This document shows positions 1-6,160 of a stretch of 15,322 nucleotides of DNA, piece by piece (positions within the stretch are counted from its first letter, which is position 1; each line of letters opens with the position of its first letter). The stretch comes from Pseudomonadota bacterium. Its GTDB lineage: Bacteria; Myxococcota_A; Polyangia; Polyangiales; Polyangiaceae. The DNA lies in assembly GCA_023460875.1 (NCBI GenBank), contig JAEWOQ010000482.1, positions 1 to 15,322 on the forward strand, written 5' to 3'. A program made the position numbers and the translations under genes. The notes beneath the pieces are model-generated. The model saw only the letters and a program-made list of their open reading frames with translations, had not been told where the DNA came from and made no database searches.

Positions 1-293
1 TGGTGTTCACGCCCGGCATCATGTACGGCATCAACACCTACCGCAGCGGCAACGACGACGTCGACAGCCAGATCAATCAGCTCTTGAGCGCCGACGGGCT
101 CTACTGGCGCGCTGGCCTCGGGGTGAACCTCCGCGTCACGCCGGGCTTCGCGCTCCACCCGGAGATCACCTTCCTGCGCTCCTCCAGGGCTGAGCCGAGC
201 GGCGCCTCGGTGACGAGCGCCATGAGCTACATGTTTGGCATCGGCGTCAACTTCGGGCACCTGCCCCGGTACGGCTTCGCCGAGAGCGATTAG
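1..293 (+). CDS. C-terminal end of a probable outer-membrane beta-barrel protein (5' end outside window)
   Basis: The reading frame is open from the window edge to a TAG at 291-293, so only about 96 C-terminal residues are visible. They alternate polar and hydrophobic residues in short stretches separated by turns, for example ALHPEITFL and YMFGIGVNF. This is the pattern of transmembrane beta-strands in small outer-membrane barrels, such as the OmpA-like barrels with the 'glGvn...pe...' signature. A GTG at position 3 could be read as a start, but the visible part looks like the last strands of a barrel, so the gene most likely begins upstream. The final residues after the last strand are polar, and there is no terminal Phe typical of BamA-recognised barrels, which weakens the call slightly. 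It converges on the next gene with a 9-nt gap. It could instead be another beta-rich envelope protein. Confidence 0.5.
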   Translation, partial: VFTPGIMYGINTYRSGNDDVDSQINQLLSADGLYWRAGLGVNLRVTPGFALHPEITFLRSSRAEPSGASVTSAMSYMFGIGVNFGHLPRYGFAESD

Positions 294-302
294 TCGCAGT
301 CC

Positions 303-731
303 TCAGAAGGTGATCTCGATCGAGGCCGCGGAGCGCGTCGCCGGGCCGTGGTGGACGACCTCGACGTTGTTGCCGTCCGGGTCGAGCAGGAACGCGGCGT
401 AGTAGCTGGGATGGTAGGAGCGCAGGCCCGGCGGGCCGTTGTCCCGGCCCCCGGCGCGCAGACCCGCGTGGTACACGCGATCGACGGTCGCCCGATCGGG
501 AGCTTGAAACGCCAGGTGCGTGGGGCCCGTGGGCTTGCCCATCGCCGCGGGGGAGTCCACCGAGCTGACGACGAGCTCGTCGCACCAGAAGAACCCGGGT
601 CCGTCGCCGCCGAGGGGGATCCCGAGCTCGCCCAGGATCGCCAGGTAGAAGCTCTTGCTGCGCTCGAGATCCAGCGTGACGAGCTGGAGGTGATCGATGA
701 GCCGTCCTCGGTGGAGCTTCTGGACTTCCAT
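303..731 (-). CDS. VOC-superfamily (glyoxalase/bleomycin-resistance/dioxygenase-like) protein
   Basis: The predicted protein has 142 residues, the usual size of a single-chain VOC protein made of two beta-alpha-beta-beta-beta modules. The first module opens with IDHLQLVTLDLERSKSFY, the classic opening of the family. The second begins near THLAFQAP (residues 71-78) and ends with LLDPDGNNVEVVHHG (115-129), matching the family's 'DPdGn.iE' ending. H14, H72 and E124 lie where VOC enzymes carry metal ligands, so metal-dependent chemistry on a small molecule is plausible; the substrate cannot be told. The start used is the ATG at 731. An in-frame ATG at 743 would add four residues, and neither has a clear Shine-Dalgarno sequence. 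The same frame stays open far upstream, but that extension is antisense to the next gene and shows no family similarity. The gene appears monocistronic and unrelated to its neighbours. Confidence 0.85.
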   Translation of the reverse strand: MEVQKLHRGRLIDHLQLVTLDLERSKSFYLAILGELGIPLGGDGPGFFWCDELVVSSVDSPAAMGKPTGPTHLAFQAPDRATVDRVYHAGLRAGGRDNGPPGLRSYHPSYYAAFLLDPDGNNVEVVHHGPATRSAASIEITF

Positions 732-891
732 GAGACATCGCATAGCACGGGGTCGCGCGGCTGGAGGTTCCTGCCTTTGGTCCGGATCTCGGCTCTGGGG
801 GGAACAGTCAGACTGGAGCGGTGCAGCAGGGGCGGCGAAGGCGGCCGAGCCGGGAGGGCCGCCCCGAGGACCTGCGACCTTCGGTTGACGC

Positions 892-910
892 TGGGGGCGA
901 TGGGCCCCCA
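892..910. repeat. Perfect 7-bp inverted repeat in the divergent intergenic region
   Basis: TGGGGGC (892-898) and GCCCCCA (904-910) are perfectly complementary around a 5-nt loop. The element lies between the divergently oriented VOC gene and the membrane-protein operon, about 100 nt before the latter's start. It could be an operator dyad or a hairpin in the operon's leader RNA. No T-run follows, so it is not a convincing terminator. I found no clear sigma-70 or sigma-54 promoter in this roughly 280-nt gap. Confidence 0.35.
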
Positions 911-1010
911 AACTGCGGGCGCCCGACCCCGGATGGAGGGGACTTTCTTTCTTGGAGTCATCGGTCCACGCGCCCGGAGCTCCAGGCGATGGATGGGTGA
1001 GATAGAGACC

Positions 1011-2141
1011 ATGGGATCGCGCATCGACGACGACGACGCGCCGCTCGGCGACGGTTCGTCCACCCCACCGACGGGGACACCGGCGAGCAGTCGAGCGAGC
1101 GGTGCTCCGCCAGCCCTCGACGTGCCACCAGCGCCCGGGGTGCCGCATGCGTTCGCGGTCCCGCCGGCCCCGCCGGTGCCGTCCCTCCGCCTGTCGGAGC
1201 TCGACTCCGTTCTCGACGCCGATCTCCATCCCGGCCCCGAGCCGGAGGAGCACACGAGCCCTGGCGTCGCCCCGCCTCCCGAGCCGCTCTACGCGGAGGG
1301 CGCGCCTCCCTCCTCGGACCGGTCCTCGGAGCAGGTCTCGGACCGGCCTTCCCAACGACCCACCCGGAGGCCTGGCCCGCAGGTGGTCGTGGGCAGCGGG
1401 AGCCACGCTTCGCGGGGCGGCGAGGAGAACTACGCCGCCTTCGCGGCACGGGCGGGGCGCGAAGGCGCGGAGGTCGAGGGCGCAGTGCGCGACGGCGCAG
1501 GGCTCGAGAGCGCGGTGCTGGAGAGCGCAGTGCGCGACGGCGCAGAGCTGGAGAGCGCTGGACCCCTCGAGGCGGCGGCGATGAACGTCATCGAGGAGGC
1601 GCCCGTCGCCCTCGGGCCGTTGCCTTCGTCCCCGAACGACCTCGAGGAGCCCGTAGCGAAGTTCGCGGCGGTCGTGCGCGAGGACGCCGCGTGCGCGGAG
1701 GCGGCTCGCGCCGAGGCGGAGGTGGCTCGCATGCTGCGTGAGTCCCAGGTGCGCAACCGGAAGATCCTGGCAGGGGGCGGGCTGGCCCTCCTTCTGTTCG
1801 CGCTCGTGACGTGGGTGAAGGCGCCCGAGGCCCCGGCCCCGTCGGCGGACGTGACCCCCGCGGTGGACACGGCGTCCGCGGCCCCGTCTGACCGCGAGGC
1901 GCCCGACGCTTCGAAAGACGCTCAGGTGCGCGCGGTGGGGAGCGCTGAGGGCGACTCGTCCGAGCCAGAGGTGGTGGGCGAAATGGCCGCGGCGCAGACG
2001 GGGGAAGCGGGCGATGCGGAGCCGACCGACGCCCGCGCAGAGACACGACGGGAGCCCGGCAAGAGCTCCGGCGAGACGAAATCCCGTCCTCGGTCCTCTC
2101 CGCGACGCGACGATCCCGACGCGCCCTGGATTCGAAGGTGA
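1011..2141 (+). CDS. Single-pass membrane protein with long Pro/Ala/Glu-rich N-terminal region, function unknown
   Basis: I do not recognise a family in this 376-residue protein. Residues 1-135 are rich in Pro, Ser, Ala and acidic residues and look disordered. Residues 150-190 contain a 15-residue tandem repeat, and residues 212-250 (EEPVAKFAAVV to ESQVRNR) are strongly helical. One clear membrane segment follows (LAGGGLALLLFALVTWV, about 253-269). A second low-complexity tail of about 107 residues ends in a basic stretch (RPRSSPRRDD). There is no N-terminal signal peptide, so the long first part is probably cytoplasmic with the tail periplasmic. ATG 1011 was chosen because the open frame upstream runs antisense to the VOC gene; ATG 993 (six residues longer) is an alternative. 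The stop is 7 nt before the PEGA gene, which suggests co-transcription. A scaffold or anchor role is a guess from architecture only. Confidence 0.7.
   Translation: MGSRIDDDDAPLGDGSSTPPTGTPASSRASGAPPALDVPPAPGVPHAFAVPPAPPVPSLRLSELDSVLDADLHPGPEPEEHTSPGVAPPPEPLYAEGAPPSSDRSSEQVSDRPSQRPTRRPGPQVVVGSGSHASRGGEENYAAFAARAGREGAEVEGAVRDGAGLESAVLESAVRDGAELESAGPLEAAAMNVIEEAPVALGPLPSSPNDLEEPVAKFAAVVREDAACAEAARAEAEVARMLRESQVRNRKILAGGGLALLLFALVTWVKAPEAPAPSADVTPAVDTASAAPSDREAPDASKDAQVRAVGSAEGDSSEPEVVGEMAAAQTGEAGDAEPTDARAETRREPGKSSGETKSRPRSSPRRDDPDAPWIRR
1482..1571 (+). repeat. Two-copy 45-bp in-frame tandem repeat (15 codons)
   Basis: Residues 158-172 (AVRDGAGLESAVLES) and 173-187 (AVRDGAELESAGPLE) of the membrane protein are near-identical 15-residue units. 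At DNA level an exact 21-base match at 1480-1500 recurs at 1525-1545, a spacing of 45 bp. A degenerate third copy (EGAEVEGA) may precede them. The high DNA identity suggests a recent slippage or duplication event within the low-complexity region. Confidence 0.7.
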
Positions 2142-2148
2142 GCGCTCC

Positions 2149-3150
2149 ATGCAAGCACCCATGAAGACTCGACTAGCCTTCCTCGCTGTCGCTCTGCTGC
2201 TCTCCGCGGGGCAGCCTTGTCACGCGGAGACGCAGAGAGAGAGAGAGGTGGCGCGCAGCCTGGCGTTCGCGGAGGGCATCGAGGCCATGGAGGCGAAGGA
2301 CTGGAAGACGGCCGAGCGCATCTTCCTCGGGCTCTGGGCGGAGTGGCAGAGCTACGACGTGGCGCTCACCCTCGGGCAAATCGAGCTCAAGCTCGAGAAG
2401 TACCGGGACGCCGCCGAGCACATCGCCTACGGGCTGCGGCACATCGCGCCACGGGAAGATCCTGCGGTCATCGACGCGGCGAACAAGGGCCTCGCGAGGG
2501 CGAAGACGTTCATCGGCACCGTCCGCATCACGGCGGAGCCGCCCGACGCGGAGGTCCTCGTCGACGACGTGACGATCCCCGCGTGGGCGGATGGTGAGGT
2601 GTTCCTCGAGCCCGGAGAGCACCGAGTCCGGGCTCGCGCGGGCGGCGGCGCCGTCGTGGAGGAGACGTTCTGGGTGGCCGCGGGGGATCTCCGGGCCCTG
2701 TACCTGAACACGGAGGAGGCCCGGAGGACGGCCGCTGCGGCCCCCGAGCCCCCGAGCGGGTTGAGCCCCCGGCGGAAGCCCAGCTGGGTGCCCGCCTACG
2801 TGCTGGGCGGGGTGTCGGCGGCGAGCCTCGTCAGCTCCGTCGTCCTGCGCGCGTCGCGATCCAACGACGCGCAGGAGGCGGAGCGGCTCCATGGTCAGCT
2901 GAGCCCCGGCGCGTGCGCGGGGGCAGACGTGTCGAGCAGCTGCGGCGCCCTGCTCGGAGCCATGGATCGCTACGATCGCAAGGGACTCGCGGCGGACGTG
3001 ACCCTGGCGGTCGGCGGGGTAGCGGCGGCCGCAGCGCTCGGCTACGTGCTCTACGTGGTGCTCGATGAGCCGAAGGAGGCGCCGCGTCTGAGCGGCTCCG
3101 TGGGCTTCGATCGGACGGGCGCTGGGGTCTTCGTGGGTGGGAGTTTTTGA
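2149..3150 (+). CDS. Exported TPR-like + PEGA-domain protein with two C-terminal hydrophobic segments
   Basis: The protein has 333 residues. A Sec signal peptide spans about residues 1-26 (MKTRLAFLAVALLLSAGQP, cleavage probably after CHA). Residues 33-115 form amphipathic helices with TPR character (AFAEGIEAMEAKDWKTAERIF, then LTLGQIELKLEKYRDAAEHI). Residues 121-187 are a PEGA domain: FIGTVRITAEPPDAEVLVDD opens it and LEPGEHRVRA carries the 'PGeH.v' signature. Two hydrophobic segments follow (about 213-235 and 284-305), with a loop containing C256 and C265. The C-terminus (SGSVGFDRTGAGVFVGGSF) is a Gly-rich beta-like tail of a kind I associate with this protein type in myxobacteria. ATG 2149 is preferred over ATG 2161 because AAGGTGAG lies about 7 nt upstream, overlapping the previous gene's stop. 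PEGA/TPR proteins are generally envelope surface or scaffold proteins; the partner here is unknown. Confidence 0.85.
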   Translation: MQAPMKTRLAFLAVALLLSAGQPCHAETQREREVARSLAFAEGIEAMEAKDWKTAERIFLGLWAEWQSYDVALTLGQIELKLEKYRDAAEHIAYGLRHIAPREDPAVIDAANKGLARAKTFIGTVRITAEPPDAEVLVDDVTIPAWADGEVFLEPGEHRVRARAGGGAVVEETFWVAAGDLRALYLNTEEARRTAAAAPEPPSGLSPRRKPSWVPAYVLGGVSAASLVSSVVLRASRSNDAQEAERLHGQLSPGACAGADVSSSCGALLGAMDRYDRKGLAADVTLAVGGVAAAAALGYVLYVVLDEPKEAPRLSGSVGFDRTGAGVFVGGSF

Positions 3151-3159
3151 GGAGAAGTC

Positions 3160-4182
3160 ATGGCACACAAGGGGACCTGGGGAGTCATCGCGGGGATCTC
3201 GTTCCTGCTGGCCGCGTCACAGAGCTGTACTCGGAAGTACGACGGTGACTGCGGCATGGCCCGCAACTGCACGGCGGACGTCCTGGGGGGCGCCTCTGGA
3301 GGCGGTGAGGGCGGCGCGGCGGGCGCCGACGCGGGCTCTGGCTCCGGTGGGCGCTCGCAGGTCGACGTCGACCTGTGCGAGGTGGCCTGCGACGGCGAGA
3401 CGCCGATCTGCGACGCCAGCAGCGCCCAGTGCGTCGAGTGCACGGCGTCGTCGGGCTGTGAGGAGGGGCTGTGCGACGAGTCGACCCACAGCTGCGTGGA
3501 GTGCCTGGACGGTTCCGACTGCACGGCGGACGAGCCTCGCTGCGAGGGCGGCTCCTGCGTCGGGTGCGAAGAGAACGCGGACTGCGCGGGCATCGCCGGG
3601 AAGGAACAGTGTCACGTGCCCAGCGGCGCGTGCGTCGAGTGCCTCCCGGGTGAGCACGATGCGTGCGGTGACGGTCGGCTCTGCCACGGCGAGCTGCGGA
3701 AGTGCGTGGAGGCGGAGGCGGGCGCGGCGCCCACGTGCCAGCCGTGCGTCGCCGACGCCCACTGCAGGGCGGGCTTCCGCTGCGTGGCGCCGAACCGCTT
3801 CGGGGAAGAGGGTTCCTTCTGCCTCCCCGAACCGGACCCGGGCTGCGCTAGCCGTCGCCCCTTCGTCCTGGAGTTGGAAGAGGTGACCACGATCGACGGC
3901 GAGACGCTGACGGTGTGTGGTCACCGCTTCACGAGCTGCGCTGGTTTCCAGAGTTTCTCGACCGCCGTCGACGGCTGCAGCCTCGCGACGGATCCGCCGC
4001 CGGACGGCGACGGCAACGCCGCCTGCGGGCTCCTCGGCGCGGAGGACAACACCTACTGCCGCGCCTTCAGCGGAGAGGCGCGCTGCACCTATCGCTGCTC
4101 GAGTAAGGACGACTGCCTCTGCGGCCACGACTGCGTGGAGCAGGTGTGCGCCTTCGCGCCGAACAGCGAGACGTGTAACTGA
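3160..4182 (+). CDS. Secreted or lipoprotein-like cysteine-rich repeat protein
   Basis: This 340-residue protein has about 41 cysteines. An N-terminal hydrophobic stretch (GTWGVIAGISFLLAAS) ends just before C23. The residues before it (S-Q-S-C) are a poor lipobox, so it may be a lipoprotein or simply secreted. A Gly/Ser/Ala linker (43-66) follows, then repeats of about 20-25 residues opening with CVEC or CVGC at 91, 112, 133 and 158, with a decayed copy at 182. Each has the spacing C-V-x-C...C...C. The C-terminal third (230-340) is less repetitive but still Cys-rich. Such modules are common in extracellular proteins of Myxococcota-like bacteria and are probably disulphide-bonded. A Shine-Dalgarno sequence GGAGAAG sits at 3151-3157. 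The gap after the PEGA gene is only 9 nt, so this is the third gene of the operon. No enzymatic motif is visible. Confidence 0.8.
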   Translation: MAHKGTWGVIAGISFLLAASQSCTRKYDGDCGMARNCTADVLGGASGGGEGGAAGADAGSGSGGRSQVDVDLCEVACDGETPICDASSAQCVECTASSGCEEGLCDESTHSCVECLDGSDCTADEPRCEGGSCVGCEENADCAGIAGKEQCHVPSGACVECLPGEHDACGDGRLCHGELRKCVEAEAGAAPTCQPCVADAHCRAGFRCVAPNRFGEEGSFCLPEPDPGCASRRPFVLELEEVTTIDGETLTVCGHRFTSCAGFQSFSTAVDGCSLATDPPPDGDGNAACGLLGAEDNTYCRAFSGEARCTYRCSSKDDCLCGHDCVEQVCAFAPNSETCN

Positions 4183-4218
4183 GGGCGCTGGGCGGGACGC
4201 CGCCTGGCGCGCGCCCTC
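4181..4218. terminator. Candidate terminator hairpin after the plus-strand operon
   Basis: GAGGGCGC (4181-4188) pairs perfectly with GCGCCCTC (4211-4218). Nested inside, GGCGG (4191-4195) pairs with CCGCC (4200-4204) around a GACG loop. The structure overlaps the last codon of the cysteine-rich gene. No T-run follows, so intrinsic termination is plausible but not proven. Confidence 0.4.
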
Positions 4219-4232
4219 CGCGAGCTCCAACG

Positions 4233-4249
4233 TCGCCTCGCCGAGGCGA
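4233..4249. terminator. Second hairpin in the convergent gap
   Basis: TCGCCTC (4233-4239) pairs with GAGGCGA (4243-4249) around a 3-nt loop, a compact and very stable 7-bp stem. It lies between the two converging operons and could act on either strand. It lacks a flanking T-run. Confidence 0.35.
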
Positions 4250-4272
4250 AGCGCTCCTGCGGCTCATAGCGG

Positions 4273-4304
4273 GGTGTTGGGAGGCCCCGCCTTCGAGCAA
4301 CACC
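4273..4304. terminator. Third hairpin, downstream of the minus-strand operon
   Basis: GGTGTTG (4273-4279) pairs with CAACACC (4298-4304). An inner AGGC/GCCT stem (4282-4285 with 4289-4292) sits in the loop. It begins 27 nt past the stop codon of the last radical SAM gene on the minus strand, a suitable place to end that operon. Confidence 0.4.
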
Positions 4305-4330
4305 GCGCCGCGGGCGGCCTCACGTTGGGT

Positions 4331-5434
4331 TCACGTCGACTTCGCCCGGGGGAGCGGCTGACTCGCTCGATCGCTGCGGGACACGTGGCGCGCGGGAGGG
4401 GGCCCCAGGACGCCGTCCCAGGGTTGCCAGGTGGACGCGAGGCGGGCGTTCGGGTGGAAGACGAGCTCGTGCACGACGCCGGGCATCGAGCGCTTCGTGG
4501 CCTCCAGGCGGGCCAGGTCGGCCTCTTCGAAGACGACGTCGATGCCGCGGTAGCGCCAGACCTCGACGTAGTAGTAGTAACCGACGATCTGCTTCTGGAA
4601 GGTGAAGCGAGCGTCCGCGCTCACCTCGTCGAGCAGCGGCTCGAGGGCGACGCGGTGGCCGTCGCTGTAGCGGACGACGAAGTTGCGCTCGACAGTGCTT
4701 GGATCCGTGCGCATCAGCTGGCGGAAGATGACGTTGTCGACGCCGATGGACTCGGCGAAGTGCAGGTAGTCGACGACCGTCGAGAGGTCGTCGACCGCCC
4801 CCCTCAGGAGCACGCAGGAGAGGCGCACCCGGGTGTTCCCTTGCCGGGCGAGGGCGGCCACTTCGCGCAGAGCGTCCAGCTCGAGCCCCTCGGTGTAGCG
4901 CATCAGCTTCGCGTTCCGCGCGTGGCTTGAGTGGGCGCGGCTGATGTTCAGGTTGCGGACGCCCGTCTCCGCGATCCAGTCGATGACGCGCCGCCCCTCC
5001 CGCCGATCCAAGAGCCCCGAAGCGTTCGTCGTGAGGGTGCGCTTGCGGGCGTCGTGGGCGGCGATGGTGCGGAGGACGCGGGGCAACCGGGGATCCTTGC
5101 TGGGCTCGCCGCCGGTGACGGAGACGCTGGGCGAAAACGACGCGAGGGCGGTGAGGACCTCCTCCAGGGCCGCGAAGTAGCGCCCGTCGTCGGTCTCGAT
5201 GGTCTTCTGGGTCTGGAGGAGCGTGCCGCGCGAGGCGGGGCGGAGCTCCTCGACGCAGAAGGCGCAGCGCGCGTTGCAGGTCTGGGCGCTGTAGAGGGAC
5301 AGGTTGGCGTTCGCGTAGACGGTGACCGTCTCCCCCCAGAGGTCGACCGGCACGGCGGCGCGCGCGGTGCTGTTGGTGGCGAGATCGAAGGCCGCGCTCT
5401 TCCTGCGGCGGTAGTCGTCGACGAAGGTGCTCAC
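4331..5434 (-). CDS. Radical SAM enzyme (second of a tandem pair)
   Basis: This 367-residue protein has the 4Fe-4S/SAM motif C53-x3-C57-x2-C60 (CNARCAFC) and the SAM-binding GGEP loop at 108-111 (SVTGGEPSKDPRLP), the two hallmarks of a radical SAM TIM-barrel. LTTNASGLL (134-142) fits the 'TNG' strand. The C-terminal part (HELVFHPNARLASTWQPWD, 322-340) resembles the substrate-side end of MoaA-like members. The only other cysteine is C207, so no SPASM or twitch auxiliary cluster is expected. It should generate a 5'-deoxyadenosyl radical; the substrate is unknown. The start is GTG 5434: its GTGA overlaps the stop of the preceding radical SAM gene by 4 nt, which implies translational coupling. 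The frame continues upstream without a stop, but that part lies over the other gene. It is the last gene of the operon. Confidence 0.88.
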   Translation of the reverse strand: MSTFVDDYRRRKSAAFDLATNSTARAAVPVDLWGETVTVYANANLSLYSAQTCNARCAFCVEELRPASRGTLLQTQKTIETDDGRYFAALEEVLTALASFSPSVSVTGGEPSKDPRLPRVLRTIAAHDARKRTLTTNASGLLDRREGRRVIDWIAETGVRNLNISRAHSSHARNAKLMRYTEGLELDALREVAALARQGNTRVRLSCVLLRGAVDDLSTVVDYLHFAESIGVDNVIFRQLMRTDPSTVERNFVVRYSDGHRVALEPLLDEVSADARFTFQKQIVGYYYYVEVWRYRGIDVVFEEADLARLEATKRSMPGVVHELVFHPNARLASTWQPWDGVLGPPPARHVSRSDRASQPLPRAKST

Positions 5435-6138
5435 GGGAGCTCCCGCATGCCCTCGGAGCGCGCGATGAGATCGGGCCCGAACACCTCGCCGTCCGGGTTG
5501 ACGAGGCTGAAGTTCGCCCCCGCCAGGGCCGGTGGCTCCCAGGCCTCCTCGTCGGAGGCGAAGCCATAGCGCTGCAGGAAGAAGACGTTGGCGTGCGGCA
5601 GCAGGCCAGCGTCTTCGACGGCGCGCCGCACCCGCTCGTCGTCGTGCTCCACGCCGCGGCGCAAGCGGACGTTGATGACGAGCAAGCGCTCCTCCCCCAG
5701 CTCTTGCATCGAATCTCGCAGCACGGTGGCCAAGGAGATGAGCCCCGGGTCGCGGTCCAAGAGGTGGTGATTGACGGAGAGCTTGATGGTGAGGGGCGCG
5801 CCGAGCTTCAGCAGCCAGGCCCGGAGCTTCTCGGGGCGCCGCGGCAGGACGACCCCGTTCGTGCAGACGACCAGGTGGGTGCAGCGAGGGTGCTCCCGCG
5901 CGATGCGCACGAACTCGAAGAACTCGGGGTGCGTGGTGGGCTCGCCTCCTTCGAGCTGCACCTGGAACATCCCCCGCGCGGGCAGCGCGGCCACGAACGC
6001 GGGCACGTCCAGCCAGGTCCTCCCCCTGGGGGACGAGCACGTGCTGCACCAGGGGCAGGCGCGGTTGCAGTGGTTCGTCAGCGCGAAGTAGACGCGGTGC
6101 GGGCGCTCCGGGCTGGGGTGGTCGAGGGGGATGGCCAC
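5431..6138 (-). CDS. Radical SAM enzyme (first of a tandem pair), compact
   Basis: The protein has 235 residues. The cluster motif is C24-x3-C28-x2-C31 (NHCNRACPWC) and the SAM motif is EGGEP at 63-67. VVCTNGVVLPRR (around residues 90-100) is the 'TNG' strand, and TIKLSVN follows as the next barrel strand. At this length the protein is little more than the core barrel, with no auxiliary-cluster cysteines in its second half. It ends with a strand-like NPDGEVFGPDLIA. GTG 6138 is the start because AGGAGA lies 6 nt upstream. The gap to the upstream adenylating-enzyme gene is 22 nt, the widest junction in the operon. Its stop overlaps the next radical SAM gene by 4 nt, so the two proteins probably work together, in sequence or as a complex, on the same substrate. 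Family membership is sure; the reaction is not known. Confidence 0.88.
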   Translation of the reverse strand: MAIPLDHPSPERPHRVYFALTNHCNRACPWCSTCSSPRGRTWLDVPAFVAALPARGMFQVQLEGGEPTTHPEFFEFVRIAREHPRCTHLVVCTNGVVLPRRPEKLRAWLLKLGAPLTIKLSVNHHLLDRDPGLISLATVLRDSMQELGEERLLVINVRLRRGVEHDDERVRRAVEDAGLLPHANVFFLQRYGFASDEEAWEPPALAGANFSLVNPDGEVFGPDLIARSEGMRELP

Positions 6139-6144
6139 GTCACG

Positions 6145-6150
6145 TCTCCT
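6145..6150 (-). promoter_or_regulatory. Shine-Dalgarno site that fixes a GTG start
   Basis: On the minus strand these bases read AGGAGA, 6 nt before the GTG at 6138. This is one of the best ribosome-binding sites in the operon, and it supports independent initiation at the only junction with a real intergenic gap. Confidence 0.7.
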
Positions 6151-6160
6151 GCGATCGAGC

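Noticed and set aside
348..1010. Long plus-strand open frame upstream of the membrane-protein start
   Set aside because: It runs antisense across the VOC gene, whose protein has clear family motifs. The open frame is a by-product of high GC, and the sequence has no recognisable domain.
744..2162. Minus-strand frame extending the VOC protein to more than 600 residues
   Set aside because: The extension is Arg/His/Leu-rich shadow sequence antisense to the membrane-protein gene. VOC proteins start right at the DHLQLV region.
2173..4230. Two long minus-strand frames (2173-3168 and 3217-4230)
   Set aside because: Antisense to the PEGA and cysteine-rich genes, which have good ribosome-binding sites, signal peptides and recognisable repeats.
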